Both the position numbers and the translations under genes were made by a program. A model generated the notes under the pieces. The model was not told the origin of the DNA. It saw only the letters and a list, made by a program, of their open reading frames with translations, and did not search any database. This document shows positions 4,914 to 8,177 of a stretch of DNA of 8,177 nucleotides, in pieces. Each line of letters starts with the position of its first letter. The stretch's first letter is position 1. Origin of the DNA: Chloroflexota bacterium (GTDB lineage Bacteria > Chloroflexota > Limnocylindria > Limnocylindrales > CSP1-4); NCBI GenBank assembly GCA_025355255.1, contig JANYAA010000499.1, forward strand, positions 1 to 8,177. The letters are read 5' to 3'.

Positions 4914-5882
4914 CTAGCGGCCGCGCTCGCCGCGGGCGTACGGAATCCCGAGCGCCGCTGGCGCGCCAATCCGCTTGCGCATGGCCTCCCGTGACCCGGC
5001 GACCAGGGCGAGGAGCACCAGCGCGTAGGGGAGCATCTCGAGGAAGAACGTATTCGGGTGGTAGTCGAAGAACGGGTTCGAGAGGCCGAAGATCGTTGGC
5101 GGGAGCTGCATCGCGAGCGTGAGCTGGACAACCGCGCCGAAGAGATAGGCGCCAATCGCCGCGCGGAACGGCGACCACGAGGCGAAGATCACAAGCCCAA
5201 CGGCGATCCAGCCGCGCCCGTTGACCGTGAGTGCGCCAAACCAGCCGGGCTGCACTGCGAGGGTGATCGTGGCGCCCGCGAGGCCCGCCAGCAGGCCGCC
5301 CGCGACAACATAGCGGTAGCGCGTCGCCACCACGTCCACGCCAAGCGCATCGGCGGCCGCCGGCTCTTCGCCAACCGATCGCAGGTTCAGGCCTGGTCTC
5401 GTGTGGCTGATCCAGTACCACGTCGTCGGCACCAGCAGGTACCCGATGTAGACGAGCACGCTCTGCTCGGTGAACGCGATGGGCCCGAGGATCGGGATGT
5501 GCGCCAGCACGGGGATCGAGAACCTCGGCAGCAGCGAGATCGAGCCGGCATTGCTCAGCCCCTCGCCAAGCACGCGGGCGAGGCCCGTGCCGAGAAACGT
5601 GAGCGCCAGGCCAGACACCACTTGGTCGGCCCGGAACGTGATCGTGATGATGGCGTGGAGGAGGCTCAGCAGGCCGCCGGCGAGCATCGCCACGACAACG
5701 CCCAGCCAGGGGTTGCTCGTCGAGACTGCGGTGGCGTACCCCGCCACGGCGCCAATCAGCATCATGCCCTCGACCCCGAGGTTGATGACGCCCGCGCGCT
5801 CGGCAAGGATCTCGCCGATGGCAGCGAAGAGAAGGATTGTCCCCACGGCGATGCCGGCAGCCATGATCAACTGCAGGTCCAC
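4914..5882 (-). CDS. BMP-type (nucleoside/simple sugar) ABC transporter permease 2
   Basis: This is a 322-residue inner-membrane permease of the branched-chain/monosaccharide transporter permease superfamily, NupQ/YufQ-like. The N-terminal segment EILAERAGVINLGVEGMMLI (residues 24-43) is the diagnostic motif of this subfamily. The cytoplasmic loop RSVGEEPAAADALGV (168-182) is the expected contact with the ATPase, and GRGWIAVGLVIFASWSPFRA (222-241) is another conserved stretch. About eight hydrophobic helices can be counted, which is normal for the family. The GTG at 5882 is used because the stop of permease 1 lies only 2 nt upstream and a G-rich site precedes it, implying translational coupling. 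It is the last gene of the visible operon: the next gene downstream is on the opposite strand, so no nucleoside-processing enzyme follows. It is expected to pair with permease 1 as a heterodimer. The substrate is inferred from family, not proven. Confidence 0.9.
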   Translation of the reverse strand: MDLQLIMAAGIAVGTILLFAAIGEILAERAGVINLGVEGMMLIGAVAGYATAVSTSNPWLGVVVAMLAGGLLSLLHAIITITFRADQVVSGLALTFLGTGLARVLGEGLSNAGSISLLPRFSIPVLAHIPILGPIAFTEQSVLVYIGYLLVPTTWYWISHTRPGLNLRSVGEEPAAADALGVDVVATRYRYVVAGGLLAGLAGATITLAVQPGWFGALTVNGRGWIAVGLVIFASWSPFRAAIGAYLFGAVVQLTLAMQLPPTIFGLSNPFFDYHPNTFFLEMLPYALVLLALVAGSREAMRKRIGAPAALGIPYARGERGR

Positions 5883-5884
5883 GA

Positions 5885-7039
5885 CTACCCCCGCCTGCCC
5901 GCGTGGCCTGCGGCCGCCGGCATCCGACGGGTGATCCCGACGCGGTAGCGGAGGAACACTTCGCTCGCGATCAAGCAGAACAGGATGATCCCCTGGATCA
6001 TTGCCGGCACCCCAGAGGGCTGGATCTCGCGCCCGGCAAGAATGAGCCCGCCGAACAGGATTGCCACGGGCACCACGCGCAGCGGGTGGAACTTGGCGAG
6101 GTACGCAACGATGATTGCGGTGTAGCCGTAGCCGGGGGAGAAGTTGTCCTGGAGCCGGTGCACGACGCCCGAGATTTCAGCCATCCCCGCGATGCCTGCC
6201 AGTCCGCCCGAAACCGCGAACACAAGCAGGACGTTGCGCGCGATCCGGATGCCGGCGTAGCGGGCGGCTCGAGAGTTGTCGCCGATGAGCCGGATCTCGT
6301 AGCCCCACGCACTGCGCTGCACAATCAGCCACACGACGCCGGCGGCGACCAGCGCGATCAGGAACCCGCCGTGCACCGTCAGGCCCCGCAGCGCGGGGAT
6401 CGAGGCGGCGAGGTCGCTCAGGCGCGGCAGCCACGCCTCCTGGGAGAAGCGCTTCGACATCTGGAAGCCGCCCTCCGTCCACGGGCCGAAGACCCAGTAC
6501 TGGATCCACGCGAACGCGATGCTGTTCAGCATCAGGGTGGCGATGATCTCGTTGACGCCGAAGCGCGTCCGCAGGAGGCCCGGGATGAGGCCCCACAGCG
6601 CCCCACCCAGGAACCCGGCGACCAGCATCGCGGGAAGGACGACGATTGCGGGCGCGCCGGCTGGCACGAGCGGCACGAGCACCACCGCGCTGGCCGCCCA
6701 TGCGCCCAGAAGCAGCTGGCCCTCGGCGCCGATGTTCCACAGCCGCATTCGGAAGGCGAGCGAGCAGGCGAGACCCGTGAGGATCAGCGGGGTGGATTTG
6801 ACGAGGGTGTCGGAGATGGCCCCGGCGCTGCCGAGCGAGGAGCTGACGATATGGAGGAAGACCTTGCCCGGATTGGCGCCGACGATCGCGAGGATCGCGG
6901 CTGAGATGGCAAGCGCCAAGACGAGCGCTCCCGCCGTGAGGGCGGGCGACAGCCAGCGCGGTGCTGCAAGGCGCGGTTCCAGGCGGAGGGTCCACGGGAG
7001 CCCGCCACCCTTGGGGAGCCGGCGACCCGGTGCGGTCAC
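5885..7039 (-). CDS. BMP-type (nucleoside/simple sugar) ABC transporter permease 1
   Basis: This 384-residue inner-membrane permease is NupP/YufP-like and longer than its partner, as is usual. It has an N-terminal Arg/Pro-rich cytoplasmic tail and a first helix at about 34-54. The hallmark RMRLWNIGAEGQLLLGA lies at 97-113 and EIIATLMLNSIA at 164-175. The coupling loop YEIRLIGDNSRAARYAGI is at 247-264, with further helices to about 365. The start is the GTG at 7039-7037, which overlaps the TGA of the ATPase gene by 4 nt (GTGA), a standard translational-coupling junction. The same frame stays open upstream to 7483, but that part lies inside the ATPase gene and translates to Arg/Gly-rich sequence, so it is not included. 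Together with the other permease it would form the translocation path for a nucleoside or related ligand delivered by a BMP-family lipoprotein. Confidence 0.9.
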   Translation of the reverse strand: MTAPGRRLPKGGGLPWTLRLEPRLAAPRWLSPALTAGALVLALAISAAILAIVGANPGKVFLHIVSSSLGSAGAISDTLVKSTPLILTGLACSLAFRMRLWNIGAEGQLLLGAWAASAVVLVPLVPAGAPAIVVLPAMLVAGFLGGALWGLIPGLLRTRFGVNEIIATLMLNSIAFAWIQYWVFGPWTEGGFQMSKRFSQEAWLPRLSDLAASIPALRGLTVHGGFLIALVAAGVVWLIVQRSAWGYEIRLIGDNSRAARYAGIRIARNVLLVFAVSGGLAGIAGMAEISGVVHRLQDNFSPGYGYTAIIVAYLAKFHPLRVVPVAILFGGLILAGREIQPSGVPAMIQGIILFCLIASEVFLRYRVGITRRMPAAAGHAGRRG

Positions 7040-8177
7040 GCGGCACCTGCGGTGGTTGGCGCGGCGCTGGCGCCGTGCTCCTCGCGCGCGCCACCTGTCA
7101 TCAGGAGGCCGACGCGAGTTAGATCCGCGGTGGCGGGATCCTCGGTGCCGACGATCCGGCCCTCGTAGAGCACCACCACGCGGTCTGACAGGGCGAAGAC
7201 CTCGTCGAGGTCCTCCGAGATGAGCAGGATCGCCGCGCCCGCCGCCCGCCGCTCCATGAGCAGACGGTGGGCCGCCTCCACCGCGCCGACATCCAGACCG
7301 CGGGTGGGCTGGACGGCGATCATCAGGCGTGGCTCCGATTCGATCTCCCGGGCGAGAATCAGGCGCTGGATGTTGCCGCCGGAGAGGAGACGCGCCTCGG
7401 TGTCGATCGAGGGAGCCGAGATGTCGTAGCTCTCCTTGACCTCCGTCGCCGACGCGCGCGCCGCCACCATGTCGATGGACCACCCGCGCGCAATGGGCTT
7501 GTGCCGGTACCGCTTCATGATCAGGTTGTCGACGAGTGAGAGGTTCGGGGCCGTCCCCACGCCGGTCCGGTCCTCGGGCACGTGGGCGACGCCGTGCTGG
7601 ATCACCTTGCGGACCGATCGATTCGCAAGGTCCTCGCCGCCAACGAGGATGCGGCCGCGGCAGTGGCGCAGGCCGCTGATGACCTCAGCGAGCTCGCTTT
7701 GGCCGTTGCCGGCGACAGCCGCGATGCCGACGATCTCACCGGACCGAACCTCGAGGGTGACCCCGCGGAGGGCCGGCACACCCCTGTCGCCGTCTGCCTC
7801 AACGTGGTCAAGCGCGAGCACAACGTCGCCCGGCGGGAGCCAGGTCCGCTCGAGGCTTTCTAGGACTTCGCGGCCGACCATGAGTTGCGCCAGGTGCGGC
7901 TTGGTCATGCCCGCGGCTGGCAGTCCTTTGGCCGTTACCTTGCCGCGGCGCATCACGGTGATCCGATCCGCGATCGAGAGCACCTCGCCCAGCTTGTGGC
8001 TGATGAAGATGATGCTGCGTCCGGCCGCGGTCATTGAGCGGAGCGTGTGGAAGAGGTCGTCCACCTCCTGGGGCGCGAGGACCGCGGTGGGCTCGTCCAT
8101 GATCAGCACGCGGGCGCCACGGTAGAGCACCTTGAGGATCTCGACCCGCTGCCGCTCGCCGACGGACAGCTGCCAGA
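7036..8177 (-). CDS. BMP-type ABC transporter double ATP-binding subunit, N-terminus cut by window edge
   Basis: This is the ATPase of the importer, RbsA/NupO-like with two nucleotide-binding domains. 379 complete residues are visible, and the reading frame is open to the right edge, so the start and the Walker A of domain 1 lie outside. Domain 1 shows the signature LSVGERQ (visible residues 3-9), Walker B VLIMDEP and the switch histidine in IFISHK. Domain 2 starts near VRSGEIVG and has AVAGNGQSE in place of a canonical Walker A, then VPEDR, signature LSGGNIQR (264-271), and AVQPTRGLD plus LISEDLDE in place of the usual DEP and His. These substitutions in domain 2 are typical of this family, where the second site is degenerate, so they do not indicate a broken gene. 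Its stop overlaps the GTG of permease 1. A BMP lipoprotein gene is expected upstream, beyond the window. Confidence 0.93.
   Translation of the reverse strand, partial: WQLSVGERQRVEILKVLYRGARVLIMDEPTAVLAPQEVDDLFHTLRSMTAAGRSIIFISHKLGEVLSIADRITVMRRGKVTAKGLPAAGMTKPHLAQLMVGREVLESLERTWLPPGDVVLALDHVEADGDRGVPALRGVTLEVRSGEIVGIAAVAGNGQSELAEVISGLRHCRGRILVGGEDLANRSVRKVIQHGVAHVPEDRTGVGTAPNLSLVDNLIMKRYRHKPIARGWSIDMVAARASATEVKESYDISAPSIDTEARLLSGGNIQRLILAREIESEPRLMIAVQPTRGLDVGAVEAAHRLLMERRAAGAAILLISEDLDEVFALSDRVVVLYEGRIVGTEDPATADLTRVGLLMTGGAREEHGASAAPTTAGAA

Noticed and set aside
5058..6904. Two long plus-strand open frames (5058-5948 and 5903-6904) opposite the permeases
   Set aside because: The translations are highly charged (Arg, Asp, Glu, Gln, His) mirrors of hydrophobic permease codons. 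The minus-strand frames match well-known permease motifs.
7040..7483. Upstream extension of the permease 1 reading frame
   Set aside because: This part lies inside the ATPase gene and gives an Arg/Gly/Pro-rich translation. The GTG at 7039 with a 4-nt overlap explains the junction.
7650..7710. Degenerate Walker A in domain 2 of the ATPase as a sign of a dead gene
   Set aside because: The GNGQ replacement and the QPTRGLD form are usual in the second domain of this importer ATPase family.

Overview
The window is GC-rich chromosomal DNA with frequent GTG start codons. It carries the 5' end of a type III pantothenate kinase gene, a membrane-anchored copper/beta-helix protein, three small hypothetical genes, and most of a BMP-family (nucleoside-type) ABC transporter operon. 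The gene content fits a free-living high-GC bacterium such as a Chloroflexota or Actinomycetota lineage. There is no rRNA or other phylogenetic marker, so this placement is inference. No tRNA, rRNA, CRISPR array, insertion sequence or phage gene was seen.

Layout. (1) 1-125, minus strand: the N-terminus of coaX, reading off the left edge. (2) 126-483: a divergent promoter region in which both flanking ATGs have a -10-like hexamer only about 6-8 nt upstream and no Shine-Dalgarno, suggesting leaderless transcripts. (3) 484-2616, plus strand: a 710-residue protein combining an N-terminal membrane anchor, a type 1 copper (plastocyanin-like) domain, a right-handed beta-helix with a CXXCH motif, and a C-terminal multi-helix membrane module resembling PLDc_N. 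(4) 2617-4131, plus strand: an island of visibly lower GC with two secreted or anchored hypothetical proteins. One has eight cysteines and an excellent Shine-Dalgarno; the other is a short anchored protein. (5) 4132-4459: a non-coding leader with a long inverted repeat and a structure covering the ribosome binding site of the next gene. (6) 4460-4891, plus strand: a 143-residue cytoplasmic protein of unknown function. (7) 4914-8177, minus strand: permease 2, permease 1 and the double-ATPase subunit of a BMP-type importer, with 4-nt overlap and 2-nt spacing between genes. Transcription enters from beyond the right edge, where the start of the ATPase gene lies and where a BMP-family substrate-binding lipoprotein would be expected.

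How it works together. The three transporter genes form one translationally coupled unit for ATP-driven uptake, most likely of nucleosides or related purine compounds. The plus-strand genes 484-4131 all encode exported or membrane-anchored products, so this block looks like cell-surface functions. No pathway linking them can be proven from the sequence. The most distinctive item is the cupredoxin/beta-helix/PLDc_N fusion. The best regulatory curiosity is the structured leader in front of the 143-residue protein.
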